Source: Anoxybacteroides voinovskiense (lineage in GTDB: Bacteria; Bacillota; Bacilli; Bacillales; Anoxybacillaceae). From it: a DNA stretch of 35,599 nt. Where the stretch lies: assembly GCF_014196205.1 (NCBI RefSeq), contig NZ_JACIDE010000006.1, forward strand, positions 1-35,599. Reading direction: 5' to 3'. The notes under the pieces were generated by a model. It had not been told where the DNA came from and searched no databases. It was given only the letters and a program-made list of their open reading frames with translations. Shown piece by piece: positions 16,496-25,086 of the stretch (positions are counted from its first letter, which is position 1; each line of letters begins with the position of its first letter). The position numbers were made by a program, and so were the translations under genes.

Positions 16496-17293
16496 ATGCG
16501 GCGGATGAAATGGGGAAATGTGTATTTAATTTTTGTCTTTATCATCTTGTATACACCGATTTTTTATTTGCTCTTTTATTCGTTCAACAGTGGTGGGACG
16601 ATGCACCATTTTCAAGGGTTTACGCTCGAATGGTATAAAGAAGTATTTCACGATACCCGGCTATTGATCATCGTGTTAAATACGCTTATTGTTGCGTTAC
16701 TGTCTGCGCTTATTTCCACCGTGCTCGGTGTGATCGGCGCATTGGCGATTTATTATGTCAAAAGCCGGCAAGTGAAAAATACGCTTTTGACGTTCAATAA
16801 TGTGCTTATTGTAAGCCCAGACGTAATTATTGGGGCGTCGTTTTTAATTTTATTTACCATTGCTGGGATTAAGCTCGGTTTTGTTTCGGTGCTATTGTCG
16901 CATATCGCCTTTAGTGTACCGATTGTTGTATTAATGGTATTGCCGAAGCTGCAAGAAATGAGCCCGACGTGGATCGATGCGGCGCGCGATTTAGGAGCGA
17001 ATGAGTGGCATATTTTAACGAGAATCGTCCTTCCGTTTATTACGCCAGGAATTTTTGCTGGGTTTTTTATGGCATTGACGTATTCGCTTGATGATTTTGC
17101 GGTGACGTTTTTTGTGACCGGAAACGGTTTTTCGACATTGTCGGTCGAAATTTACTCGCGGGCGCGGCAAGGCATTTCTTTATCGATTAATGCGCTGTCG
17201 GCGTTGTTGTTTTTACTGACGATCGTTCTTGTCGCCGGCTATTATTGGATAAGCCAAAAAGGCAGTCGTTTGTATGGGATGTGGAAAAAATGA
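16496..17293 (+). CDS. potC: Polyamine ABC transporter permease PotC
   Basis: A 265-residue second permease with about six membrane segments and an EAA loop [26 protein letters not shown], which also contains the potB stop, is the ribosome binding site for ATG 16496. The frame is open back into potB but only this start gives the normal PotC length. It overlaps potD by four bases (ATGA). Confidence 0.93.
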   Translation: MRRMKWGNVYLIFVFIILYTPIFYLLFYSFNSGGTMHHFQGFTLEWYKEVFHDTRLLIIVLNTLIVALLSALISTVLGVIGALAIYYVKSRQVKNTLLTFNNVLIVSPDVIIGASFLILFTIAGIKLGFVSVLLSHIAFSVPIVVLMVLPKLQEMSPTWIDAARDLGANEWHILTRIVLPFITPGIFAGFFMALTYSLDDFAVTFFVTGNGFSTLSVEIYSRARQGISLSINALSALLFLLTIVLVAGYYWISQKGSRLYGMWKK

Positions 17294-18363
17294 GAAAGCT
17301 CGTGCAATCGTTTATCGCAGTGTTGCTTCTTTCGCTTTTGCTTTTATATGTGTCCAACCGTCTGAATGAAGCAGGAGGGTATGCAGGGGACAATACGCTC
17401 ATCGTCTACAACTGGGGCGATTACATCGACCCAAAGCTTATTACGATGTTTGAAAAACAAACGGGGTTAAAAGTCATTTACCAAACGTTTGATTCGAACG
17501 AAGCGATGATGGCGAAAATTGCGCAAGGCGGGACGACGTTTGACGTTGCTGTTCCGTCAGAATACGCCATCAGCAAAATGAAAGAAGAAGGGCTGCTTCT
17601 TCCATTAGATCATAAGAAGCTGCCAAACTTAAAATATATCGACCCACGCTTTTTAAACTTATCGTTTGACCCGAATAATCGCTACTCTGTTCCGTATTTT
17701 TGGGGAACGGTCGGCATTGTGTATAACCGCAACATGCTTGGCGGCAAAAAAATTACGAGTTGGAACGACTTATGGGACAAAGAGTTGCGCAATCAAATTT
17801 TGCTTATCGATGGGGCGCGGGAAGTGATGGGCATGGCGTTAAACAGCCTTCATTATTCGCTGAACGATACGAACAAAGCGCATTTACAAGAAGCAAAACG
17901 AAAACTTGATGCGCTTGTGCCGAATGTGAAAGCCATTGTTGGTGATGAGATTAAAATATTAATCCCAAACGAAGAAGCAGCGATTGGCGTCGTTTGGTCA
18001 GGTGATGCCGCAGAAATGATTGCCGAAAACGACAAACTCGACTATGTCGTGCCGAAAGAAGGGTCGAATTTATGGTTTGACAATATGATCATTCCGAAAA
18101 CGGCGAAAAATATTGAGGGGGCGCACCAATTTATTAACTTCATGCTCGATCCAAAACATGCGGCACAAAATGCGGAATACGTCGGCTATGCGACGCCGAA
18201 TAAACAGGCGCTTCAATATTTGCCAAAAGAAATTACGGAAGATAAACGCTTCTACCCTGATTTTGATAAAATCGGTCATTTAGAAGTGTATGAGAATTTA
18301 GGGAAGCGAATGTTGGCGTATTATAACGAATTGTTTCTTGAGTTTAAAATGCATCGAAAATAA
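17290..18363 (+). CDS. potD: Polyamine-binding protein PotD
   Basis: A 357-residue extracellular solute-binding protein that delivers spermidine/putrescine to PotBC. The mature part begins with the typical LIVYNWGDYIDP and contains SVPYFWGTVGIVYN and GVVWSGDAAEM, conserved in PotD/PotF. The N-terminus MRKLVQSFIAVLLLSLLLLY is a strong membrane segment. There is no lipobox cysteine after it, so in this Gram-positive the protein may stay anchored by an uncleaved helix rather than as a lipoprotein. ATG 17290 overlaps the potC stop. A strong hairpin follows the gene. Confidence 0.93.
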   Translation: MRKLVQSFIAVLLLSLLLLYVSNRLNEAGGYAGDNTLIVYNWGDYIDPKLITMFEKQTGLKVIYQTFDSNEAMMAKIAQGGTTFDVAVPSEYAISKMKEEGLLLPLDHKKLPNLKYIDPRFLNLSFDPNNRYSVPYFWGTVGIVYNRNMLGGKKITSWNDLWDKELRNQILLIDGAREVMGMALNSLHYSLNDTNKAHLQEAKRKLDALVPNVKAIVGDEIKILIPNEEAAIGVVWSGDAAEMIAENDKLDYVVPKEGSNLWFDNMIIPKTAKNIEGAHQFINFMLDPKHAAQNAEYVGYATPNKQALQYLPKEITEDKRFYPDFDKIGHLEVYENLGKRMLAYYNELFLEFKMHRK

Positions 18364-18366
18364 CAT

Positions 18367-18391
18367 CCCCCCTTGCGTGCCGCAAGGGGGG
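18367..18391. terminator. Perfect 11-bp hairpin between convergent potD and pspA
   Basis: CCCCCCTTGCG (18367-18377) pairs with CGCAAGGGGGG (18381-18391) around a three-base loop. No long T-run follows on either strand, but its position between convergent genes fits a shared terminator. Confidence 0.65.
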
Positions 18392-18417
18392 TCATCTATA
18401 TGAGAAAGGGGGGAATG

Positions 18418-19062
18418 TTACTCGGCTTTCAGTTTCGCTAATTGTTTTTCGACTTCTTCGTCAAAAACAGGCGGCGTTACGGCACGTTGTGATTCATACA
18501 CATAGCTGCTTGCTTTTGCTTCGGCTTCAAGGGCGAAAACGCGTTCTTCCATGCGGGCAAAGCCTTTCAGCACATGATCTGGACGGAAAGAAACAAGCGT
18601 TTGATTGATGGTTTGAATCGCTTTTGCCATATTCGCGCGGGCGATTAAATCAAGCTGTTTCACTTTTAGTTCTTCGTATGTTTCTTTTAGTTTTTTAATT
18701 TGTTCTTTTAAGTATGTCGTTTTTTCAGTTAATGTGGTATACTGCTGTTTGTATGCATCAAGTTTTTTCTCATAAAGCAATTTTTCTTGCAAGGCCATTT
18801 TTGCGATGGCCTCTTCATTTTTTTCCACCGCGAGTTTCGCTTGGCGTGACCGCTTTTCGATCATTTCTTCTGCATGTTGAATCAAGCGCTCATAGCGGTT
18901 TTCGACGATAAATTGTTGAGCAAGTGCTTGTTGCGCTTTTTCGATTTGTTCCTCTAGTTCGCGAAGGTACTGTTTTGTCATGCTTATTGGGTCTTCGCAT
19001 TTATCGATAAGGTCGTTCAAGTCTGCAAGAACGATTGTTTTCACACGTTTAAAAAGTCCCAT
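18418..19062 (-). CDS. pspA: PspA/IM30-family membrane-stress protein
   Basis: A 214-residue, almost wholly coiled-coil protein starting MGLFKRVKTIVLADLNDLID, with the family hallmark EDPISMTKQYLREL (about residues 23-36), where the conserved Pro lies. PspA/IM30 proteins are ESCRT-III-like and coat damaged cytoplasmic membrane. AAGGAGG lies before ATG 19062, inside the end of the upstream gene, so the two are translationally coupled. It is the last gene of an operon with a response regulator, a sensor kinase and a Met/His-rich membrane protein, which suggests stress-controlled expression. B. subtilis has the relatives PspA and LiaH; which orthologue this is cannot be settled here. Confidence 0.9.
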   Translation of the reverse strand: MGLFKRVKTIVLADLNDLIDKCEDPISMTKQYLRELEEQIEKAQQALAQQFIVENRYERLIQHAEEMIEKRSRQAKLAVEKNEEAIAKMALQEKLLYEKKLDAYKQQYTTLTEKTTYLKEQIKKLKETYEELKVKQLDLIARANMAKAIQTINQTLVSFRPDHVLKGFARMEERVFALEAEAKASSYVYESQRAVTPPVFDEEVEKQLAKLKAE

Positions 19063-19581
19063 TTATTTTTCCTCCTTTTGGATATTTTTTTCCCATTCGT
19101 CTAAAAAGTCATGAATTGGTGTCGTCGGCATGGTCATTGGTTCAAATGGTTCGCTCGTTTTTGGTTGGCGTTTCTTATAGAGCACGTAGGCAACAAATAG
19201 CACGAACGGAATGAGCAACACTTTTGGTAGAAGCGCGAGAATACCAGCGCCCATCAATGCCATTCCTGCCCATTTCCAACCGGACTGTTTTGCTGTTTTC
19301 CACATGACCCAGCCGATGGCAACCATCGCCAATTGGAAAAGAAGCGCGAAGACACCGAACATCATCCAGCCGCCAGCCATCATGCCATGATGCATTTCAT
19401 GACGGAAAACACGATGTTCTCCCATCATTCCCGGCTGTCCGTGGAACGATTGAAAATGGCGCGGCCCGTCCATCATCATCCCGTGCATTCGTCCATCAAA
19501 TCCCATGTTCATGAACAACGCCACTCCACCTAACGCCACCACTGCAAGCAACACTAAAAGCAACACATTTCTCTTTTTCAT
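19063..19581 (-). CDS. Met/His-rich membrane protein of unknown function, upstream of pspA
   Basis: A 172-residue protein. Residues 5-24 form a membrane helix. Residues 28-70 are rich in Met and His (RMHGMMMDGPRHF, HEMHHGMMAGG). Then come two or three further membrane helices (about 70-92 and 102-135) and a charged C-terminal tail ending in EEWEKN-like residues (about 136-172). AGGAGGTGAGAGG precedes ATG 19581. The Met/His cluster resembles copper- or silver-binding regions of envelope proteins, but no exact metal motif is defined. The stop touches the pspA start, so it may be a membrane anchor or regulator of PspA, as LiaI is for LiaH. That is inference; sequence similarity to LiaI is not evident. 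Confidence 0.75.
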   Translation of the reverse strand: MKKRNVLLLVLLAVVALGGVALFMNMGFDGRMHGMMMDGPRHFQSFHGQPGMMGEHRVFRHEMHHGMMAGGWMMFGVFALLFQLAMVAIGWVMWKTAKQSGWKWAGMALMGAGILALLPKVLLIPFVLFVAYVLYKKRQPKTSEPFEPMTMPTTPIHDFLDEWEKNIQKEEK

Positions 19582-19676
19582 CCTCTCACCTCCTTCGCTT
19601 GTCTACATGTTGTATTGTAGAAAAGAAAAGAGAAAATTAGGTGAAAATGAAAGGGGGGATAAAAAATTTTTTAGTC

Positions 19677-19711
19677 AAAAAAAAGAGCTTCTCGTACTTG
19701 AAAAGCCCCTT
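19677..19711 (-). terminator. Terminator after the histidine kinase gene
   Basis: On the minus strand GGGGCTTTTC pairs with GAGAAGCTCT (with G-T pairs) around AAGTAC, followed by eight T. It separates the kinase from the membrane protein/pspA pair, so the latter probably has partly independent transcription; TACAAT (plus-strand 19614-19619) could be its -10. Confidence 0.65.
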
Positions 19712-21084
19712 TAAAACGGAATTTTTACAATAAACTCCGTCCCTTTGCCGACTTCGCTTTGGACGTCGATGGTGCCGCGGTGGGCATCGACAATCCATTT
19801 GGCGATCGATAATCCAAGGCCGTGTCCGCCGTGTTGACGCGTCCGTGCTTTATCGGCGCGATAAAAGCGGTCAAAAATGCGGCCGATGTCTTCTTTCGCA
19901 ATACCGATGCCGGTGTCTTTTACAGAGATTACTAGTAGCTGGTGTTGCTTATATGGCTCGACCCGAAGCGAAAGCGACACGTGTCCGCCGTTTGGTGTGT
20001 ATTTAATGGCATTGTCTAGCAAAATGTATAAAAGCTGCGTCAATTTATCGGCATCGCCGGTGCCGACAACAGACGCTGGGCTATTGAAATGCAAATGAAT
20101 GTCTTTTTTGTCGGCTAGTTCTTTTAACACTTGGACAGTTCGTTCGGCATGCGGACGGAAATCAAACGGCTCTTTCACAATTTCTAAAAAAGCATGTTCT
20201 GAATCTGAACGGGCGAGCGTTAATAAATCGTTAATGAGCTTCGTCATTCGCTTCACTTCCTCGCGCAGTCGGTGCATCACTTTTTGGCTAAACTCGTTCA
20301 CCTTTAAGTCGTCATCCATCTCTAGCGCTTCAACAGACGAGAAAATGACGCTTAACGGTGTGCGCAATTCGTGCGAAGCATTGGCGACAAACTCGCGTTG
20401 GCGATTGTACGCTTCTTGAATCGGAACGAGCGCCCGTTTCGACATGAAATGGCTAAGCAAAATCGCTACACCAATAAATAAGACCGCAAGCCCGATAAAA
20501 ACGATCCACAACCAATGAAACAACCGTGAAAATGTTGTCGCGTCCATCCCAACATATAAGATGCCGACAAGCTGGTCATGGACGACAATCGGGCGGGCGG
20601 CGGTTAACAGTTTGAGATCAAGCGAACGAAACCGCGAAAACTCATGTTGGTGAGCCGACAGTTGCACATCAATATATTTTAGCCCTTTTTCATCAGGCTC
20701 CCATTGTTGCAAAGCAGCTAACAGCGCAGGACGAACGGCTTTATTCACTTCATCGCCCATCATTAACTGCCCGCGCGGACTGACGACATAGAAAAAAAAC
20801 TGATCTTCGCTTAAAAACACAACGTTTTGTTCATCGAGAAAATCGAGCATCGTCTGTTTTGCTAGAATGTCCTCAATCGCCTTCCTTTCTTGATCGGCAA
20901 GGGCATTCACCCGTCGCTCTTGATCGTGCGTAATGATGACATAAAGAATCGAATAGACGATAACAATAAAAAGCGTCAAAAACACCATCAGCATTCCGCT
21001 ATACAGTGCCGTGAGGCGAAACTGTGTCAGGCGGAACATATCGCGACTGTTTTTGCGCCAACATGCCAACAGGTTAGTCTTCAA
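19711..21084 (-). CDS. Sensor histidine kinase, OmpR-system type
   Basis: A 457-residue membrane kinase: TM1 at about 26-51, an extracytoplasmic domain of about 135 residues, TM2 at about 188-213, then HisKA with NASHELRTPLS (H238) and an HATPase_c domain with the N box (DNAIKYTPNGG), G1 (VKDTGIGI) and G2 (HGGHGLGLSIAK). A HAMP linker is short or absent. The start is TTG 21084, overlapping the regulator by 11 bases, with GGGTGGGGT upstream; an ATG at 21039 is an alternative. It pairs with the regulator at 21074-21736 and resembles ArlS/CusS-type kinases. The stimulus is unknown; the downstream Met/His-rich protein hints at metal or envelope stress. Confidence 0.9.
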   Translation of the reverse strand: MKTNLLACWRKNSRDMFRLTQFRLTALYSGMLMVFLTLFIVIVYSILYVIITHDQERRVNALADQERKAIEDILAKQTMLDFLDEQNVVFLSEDQFFFYVVSPRGQLMMGDEVNKAVRPALLAALQQWEPDEKGLKYIDVQLSAHQHEFSRFRSLDLKLLTAARPIVVHDQLVGILYVGMDATTFSRLFHWLWIVFIGLAVLFIGVAILLSHFMSKRALVPIQEAYNRQREFVANASHELRTPLSVIFSSVEALEMDDDLKVNEFSQKVMHRLREEVKRMTKLINDLLTLARSDSEHAFLEIVKEPFDFRPHAERTVQVLKELADKKDIHLHFNSPASVVGTGDADKLTQLLYILLDNAIKYTPNGGHVSLSLRVEPYKQHQLLVISVKDTGIGIAKEDIGRIFDRFYRADKARTRQHGGHGLGLSIAKWIVDAHRGTIDVQSEVGKGTEFIVKIPF

Positions 21085-21736
21085 TTTTATACCCCACCCC
21101 GCGCACCGTTTGAATGATGTCTTCCTCTAATTTTTTTCTTAATAGCTTTACCGTCGCATCAATCGTTTTCATCGATACATCTGCATCATAGCCCCAAATG
21201 CGGTCAAGCAACGTTTCACGCGTTAAGACACGCCCCTTATTTTGCAAGAGCAAATCAAGCAGTTGAAATTCGCGCGGCGTTAGCAAAATTTCTTTTTCTC
21301 CGCGATGAAGCGTATGGCTCGTCCGGTTTAGGACAAAATCTTTAAAACGCACGACCTCCTCTTGAATCGGCACGAACGTGCGGCGGGACAACGCTTTTAA
21401 CCGTGCGACAAGTTCATCGATTTCAAACGGTTTGACGAGATAATCGTCCGCTCCCGCTTCTAGCCCTTGCACCCGGTCCTGTACCGCATCTTTCGCCGTC
21501 AACATTAAAATCGCCCCCGAGTAGCCTTGTTTCCGCAATTGTTTGCACACATCCACCCCGTCTTTCCCTGGCAACATCCAATCTAAAATAAGGACGTCGT
21601 AAAACGAAGCAAGCGCATACTCATACGCATCTTCGCCGTCTTGCACCCAGTCTACTTTATCCGCGCCTTTTTTCTTTAACATATGGACGATGAGTTCACC
21701 TAAGTAAAGATCGTCTTCCGCTAAAAGCAGCTTCAC
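21074..21736 (-). CDS. OmpR-family response regulator
   Basis: A 220-residue regulator. The receiver domain (residues 1-118) shows the acidic pair in LAEDDLY, phospho-acceptor D52 (LILDWMLPGKDG) and K102 (YLVKPFE). The winged-helix DNA-binding domain (about 125-220) contains LTPREFQLLDLLLQN and RGVGYKIED. The start is GTG 21736 because AAGGGAG lies just upstream; TTG 21760 lacks a site. It is first in the regulator-kinase-membrane protein-pspA operon. TATGAT at plus positions 21774-21779 (read on the minus strand) could be the -10, with a weak -35. Confidence 0.92.
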   Translation of the reverse strand: MKLLLAEDDLYLGELIVHMLKKKGADKVDWVQDGEDAYEYALASFYDVLILDWMLPGKDGVDVCKQLRKQGYSGAILMLTAKDAVQDRVQGLEAGADDYLVKPFEIDELVARLKALSRRTFVPIQEEVVRFKDFVLNRTSHTLHRGEKEILLTPREFQLLDLLLQNKGRVLTRETLLDRIWGYDADVSMKTIDATVKLLRKKLEEDIIQTVRGVGYKIED

Positions 21737-21856
21737 CGTTTCTCCCTTCTTTCCACGCAAAATTTCTACTCAAATCATACCAAATTTTGATGAAAAAAAA
21801 GTGAAAACTTTGTACAATGAAAGAAAATACATTTTTTATCAAAATAACAAAAAATA

Positions 21857-21882
21857 CGAAACTATTTTTTCGTGCGCACGTA
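21857..21882 (+). promoter_or_regulatory. Sigma-W-type ECF promoter of yuaF-floT
   Basis: CGAAAC (21857-21862) and CGTA (21879-21882) are separated by exactly 16 bases, close to the sigma-W consensus TGAAAC-N16-CGTA. The B. subtilis yuaF-floT operon is known to be sigma-W dependent, so position and partner genes agree. Confidence 0.8.
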
Positions 21883-21916
21883 TTACATAATGACCTGGGG
21901 GAAAGGACGTGATGCC

Positions 21917-22450
21917 ATGTTCGGATATCCGACCGAAACAGTGTATTTATTTGTTCTTATCATCAGTGGCAGCTTGACGTTTTTTTACATTTTATTAAGT
22001 GACGTATTAGACGGCATTTTGCACGTACCGGACCATCCTTTATTTAGCCTGCAGCTTATTTTCTCGTTTTTCACCGTCTTTAGTGCGGGAGGATATTTGT
22101 TTGAAAAATATACCAGTATGCCGTCAAGCGCCATCGGTTTTTTAAGCGCAGGAATTGCGTTTATTGTTGTGTTGCTTTTGCACTTTTTCGTCTTTATCCC
22201 GCTTCGTTCCGCCGAAGCATCGCTTCATTACAATGAAACGGATTTAGAAGGAAGTGTAGCGAAAGTCATCGTTCCCGTTCCAACGGATGGGTTTGGTGAA
22301 ATTTTAATCGAGCGCACGAGCGGAGCGATTGCCAAACCAGCGAAAAGTCTGCAAAACGAAGAAATTGCGAGTGGAACAGAAGTCATTATTATTAAGATGG
22401 AAAGCGGCGTCGCCACTGTAGCGAAGCGCGATCCATACTATCTTTCATGA
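21917..22450 (+). CDS. yuaF: NfeD2/YuaF membrane protein, flotillin partner
   Basis: A 177-residue protein with three or four membrane helices (about residues 7-30, 45-62, 72-96) and a C-terminal OB-fold NfeD domain (about 105-177; DLEGSVAKVIVPVPTDGFGEI). B. subtilis YuaF (NfeD2, 174 residues) acts with flotillin FloT in membrane-fluidity and envelope-stress homeostasis. ATG 21917 follows AAAGGA; the open frame from 21872 has no better start. floT begins 15 bases downstream. Confidence 0.9.
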   Translation: MFGYPTETVYLFVLIISGSLTFFYILLSDVLDGILHVPDHPLFSLQLIFSFFTVFSAGGYLFEKYTSMPSSAIGFLSAGIAFIVVLLLHFFVFIPLRSAEASLHYNETDLEGSVAKVIVPVPTDGFGEILIERTSGAIAKPAKSLQNEEIASGTEVIIIKMESGVATVAKRDPYYLS

Positions 22451-22465
22451 GAGGGGAAAGAAAAG

Positions 22466-23950
22466 ATGATGCCGATGTTAATCGTAATTGGAGTCGTTGT
22501 TTTCTTGCTTCTTGGGTTGATTGCGGTATTTATGTTGCGTTATCGCACGGTCGGTCCAGATGAGGCGCTAATTGTTACAGGGAGCTACCTTGGCAGTAAA
22601 AACGTCCATGTCGACGAATCAGGAAACAAAATTAAAATTGTCCGCGGCGGCGGAACGTTTGTGTTGCCGATTTTCCAACAAGCGGAGCCGCTTAGCTTAT
22701 TGTCGATTAAATTAGACGTACAAACGCCGGAAGTATATACGGAACAAGGCGTTCCAGTGATGGCGGATGGTGTAGCGATCATTAAAGTCGGCAGCTCGAT
22801 TGGCGAAATTGCCACTGCGGCGGAACAGTTTTTAGGAAAAACACGCCAAGATATGGAGAATGAAGCGAAAGAAGTGTTAGAAGGGCACCTTCGTTCGATT
22901 CTCGGTTCGATGACGGTCGAAGAAATTTATAAAAACCGTGACAAGTTTTCACAAGAAGTGCAGCGGGTGGCCTCGCACGATTTAGCGAAAATGGGGCTTG
23001 TCATCGTGTCGTTTACGATTAAAGACGTGCGCGACAAAAACGGTTATTTAGATGCGCTCGGGAAACCGCGCATTGCTCAAGTAAAACGCGATGCCGATAT
23101 CGCAACAGCCGAGGCGGAAAAAGAAACGCGCATTAAGCGGGCAGAAGCAGATAAAGAGGCGCGGAAAGCAGAGTTAGAGCGCTTGACGGAAATTGCCGAG
23201 GCGGAAAAAATTAACCAGTTGAAGCTCGCTGAATTCCGCCGCGAACAAGATATCGCCAAAGCGCGCGCTGACCAAGCGTATCATTTAGAAGAAGCGAAAG
23301 CAAAACAAGAAGTCACGGAACAGCAAATGCAAATTAAAATTATCGAGCGGCAAAAACAAATTGAGCTCGAAGAAAAAGAAATTTTGCGCCGTGAGCGCCA
23401 GTACGACTCTGAAGTGAAGAAAAAAGCCGATGCCGACCGTTATGCCGTCGAGCAAGCGGCCGTTGCGGCGAAGGTGAAACAAATTGCCGAAGCAGATGCG
23501 CAAAAATATCGAATCGAAGCAATGGCAAAAGCCGAGGCGGAAAAAATTCGGCTGGACGGATTGGCGAAAGCGGAAGCGGAAAAAGCAAAAGGGGAAGCGG
23601 AAGCAGAAGTTATCCGCCTAAAAGGATTGGCGGAAGCAGAAGCGAAGCAAAAAATCGCCGAAGCGTTCGAACGGTACGGCCAAGCGGCAGTACTCGACAT
23701 GATTTTGAAAATGCTTCCTGAATATGCAAAACAAGTCGCTAGTCCGCTTGCGAATATTGAGAAAATTACCGTTGTCGATACTGGTTCAAACAGCGCAAAC
23801 GGCGGCGCTAACCGCATCACCGGCTATGCGACAAACTTAATGGCGACGCTGCAGGAATCGCTCAAAGCCTCTTCCGGCATTGACGTCAAAGAACTTTTAG
23901 AAAACTTATCTGGAAAGAGTGTACCGACGCAAACGGTGGAAAAAGAGTAA
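22466..23950 (+). CDS. floT: Flotillin FloT (YuaG)
   Basis: A 494-residue flotillin scaffold of membrane microdomains. It has an N-terminal membrane segment (residues 4-26, MLIVIGVVVFLLLGLIAVFM), a PHB/SPFH domain (about 30-200, with GTFVLPIFQQ and the QDMENEAKEVLEGHLR region), a long coiled-coil of EAEK/AKAEAEK repeats (about 205-400), and a C-terminal oligomerisation part. B. subtilis FloT has 509 residues. GAGGGGAAAG precedes the start; ATG 22466 and ATG 22469 are both possible. It is co-transcribed with yuaF and ends at a good terminator. Confidence 0.95.
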   Translation: MMPMLIVIGVVVFLLLGLIAVFMLRYRTVGPDEALIVTGSYLGSKNVHVDESGNKIKIVRGGGTFVLPIFQQAEPLSLLSIKLDVQTPEVYTEQGVPVMADGVAIIKVGSSIGEIATAAEQFLGKTRQDMENEAKEVLEGHLRSILGSMTVEEIYKNRDKFSQEVQRVASHDLAKMGLVIVSFTIKDVRDKNGYLDALGKPRIAQVKRDADIATAEAEKETRIKRAEADKEARKAELERLTEIAEAEKINQLKLAEFRREQDIAKARADQAYHLEEAKAKQEVTEQQMQIKIIERQKQIELEEKEILRRERQYDSEVKKKADADRYAVEQAAVAAKVKQIAEADAQKYRIEAMAKAEAEKIRLDGLAKAEAEKAKGEAEAEVIRLKGLAEAEAKQKIAEAFERYGQAAVLDMILKMLPEYAKQVASPLANIEKITVVDTGSNSANGGANRITGYATNLMATLQESLKASSGIDVKELLENLSGKSVPTQTVEKE

Positions 23951-23958
23951 TCCTAGAG

Positions 23959-23989
23959 AGACTGGCAAAGCGCCAGTCTTTCATTTTTT
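23959..23989 (+). terminator. Rho-independent terminator of yuaF-floT
   Basis: AGACTGGC (23959-23966) pairs with GCCAGTCT (23972-23979) around AAAGC, followed by TTCATTTTTT. Confidence 0.85.
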
Positions 23990-24001
23990 CAGGCGAAATC
24001 A

Positions 24002-24030
24002 TTGCAACGATTCATTGATTTCGGTATTAT
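24002..24030 (+). promoter_or_regulatory. Sigma-A promoter of dgkB
   Basis: TTGCAA (24002-24007) and TATTAT (24025-24030) with a 17-base spacer, 47 bases before the dgkB ATG. Confidence 0.7.
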
Positions 24031-24077
24031 GTTAAATAGTGGAATCGATTGAAAACATATATTAGGATGATGGAGCT

Positions 24078-25004
24078 ATGAAACGAGCAAGAATTATTTA
24101 TAATCCAACGTCAGGACGAGAACTGTTTAAGAAGCATTTGCCAGAGGTACTCATTCAGCTGGAGCAGGCGGGATATGAAACGTCTTGCCATGCGACAACA
24201 GGGGCAGGTGATGCGACAGAAGCAGCGAAAAAGGCAGTGGAACGGCAGTTTGATCTTGTCATTGCTGCTGGGGGGGATGGAACGATTCATGAAGTCGTCA
24301 ACGGCATTGCCAGCCAAGAATATCGTCCAAAGCTGGGCATTATTCCAGTCGGCACGACGAACGATTTTGCGCGGGCGATTGCGGTGCCGCGGACGATTGA
24401 AGGAGCATGTGAAGTTATTACGACAGGGGAAGCAGTGCCGATTGATATCGGCTGTGTGATGAACGAAGGGAAGACGCGCTATTTTATTAACATTGCTGGC
24501 GGCGGTCGTCTGACGGAATTGACGTATGAAGTGCCAAGTAAACTAAAAACGATGCTCGGACAACTTGCGTACTATTTAAAAGGAATAGAAATGTTACCAT
24601 CCATTAAAGCGACCGAAGCGCGAATTGAGTATGATGGGAAAGTGTACGAAGGCGAAATTATGCTATTTTTAGTGTCATTGACGAACTCCGTCGGTGGGTT
24701 TGAAAAATTGGCGCCCGATTCGTCGCTAAATGACGGGATGTTTGATTTAATCATTTTAAAGAAAACGAATTTGGCGGAATTTATTCGCATTGTGACGCTT
24801 GCATCAAGAGGAGAGCATATTAACGACCCAAATTTAATTTACACAAAAGCAAATCGCATTAAAGTAACCGCTCCGAACAATATGCAGCTTAATTTAGACG
24901 GCGAGTACGGGGGATTGCTGCCGGGGGAGTTTGTCAACTTATACCGTCATTTAGAAGTATTTGTTCCAAAAGAAAAAGCGGAACAAATGAGAGCAGGATT
25001 TTGA
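24078..25004 (+). CDS. dgkB: Diacylglycerol kinase DgkB
   Basis: A 308-residue soluble lipid kinase that phosphorylates diacylglycerol to phosphatidic acid and recycles it into phospholipid and lipoteichoic acid metabolism. The nucleotide-binding signature GGDGT is at residues 65-69, followed by [13 protein letters not shown] and the later [11 protein letters not shown] and LDGEYGG motifs. B. subtilis DgkB (YerQ) has 303 residues and lies directly before rlmCD (yefA), as here. The gatCAB genes that precede it in B. subtilis are absent from this window. The terminator stem uses the last codons. Confidence 0.93.
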   Translation: MKRARIIYNPTSGRELFKKHLPEVLIQLEQAGYETSCHATTGAGDATEAAKKAVERQFDLVIAAGGDGTIHEVVNGIASQEYRPKLGIIPVGTTNDFARAIAVPRTIEGACEVITTGEAVPIDIGCVMNEGKTRYFINIAGGGRLTELTYEVPSKLKTMLGQLAYYLKGIEMLPSIKATEARIEYDGKVYEGEIMLFLVSLTNSVGGFEKLAPDSSLNDGMFDLIILKKTNLAEFIRIVTLASRGEHINDPNLIYTKANRIKVTAPNNMQLNLDGEYGGLLPGEFVNLYRHLEVFVPKEKAEQMRAGF

Positions 25005-25024
25005 GGTTGTCCTGTTCTCTTTTT
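24989..25024 (+). terminator. Terminator overlapping the dgkB stop
   Basis: GAGAGCAGGA (24989-24998) pairs with TCCTGTTCTC (25010-25019) with one G-T pair, followed by five T. Its T-run merges with the -35 of the next promoter. Confidence 0.75.
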
Positions 25025-25051
25025 GTGTTCCTATCAATCGTGTGATACAAT
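25023..25051 (+). promoter_or_regulatory. Sigma-A promoter of rlmCD
   Basis: TTGTGT (25023-25028) and TACAAT (25046-25051) with a 17-base spacer, 35 bases before ATG 25087. Confidence 0.65.
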
Positions 25052-25086
25052 CATTGCAGCATGTTCACGAAAAGGAAGTAGAAACG

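Noticed and set aside
21789-21808. TGATGAAAA/GTGAAAA boxes about one helical turn apart as response-regulator sites
   Set aside because: AT-rich and short; the similar motif upstream of 19581 has a different spacing, so it cannot be told from chance.
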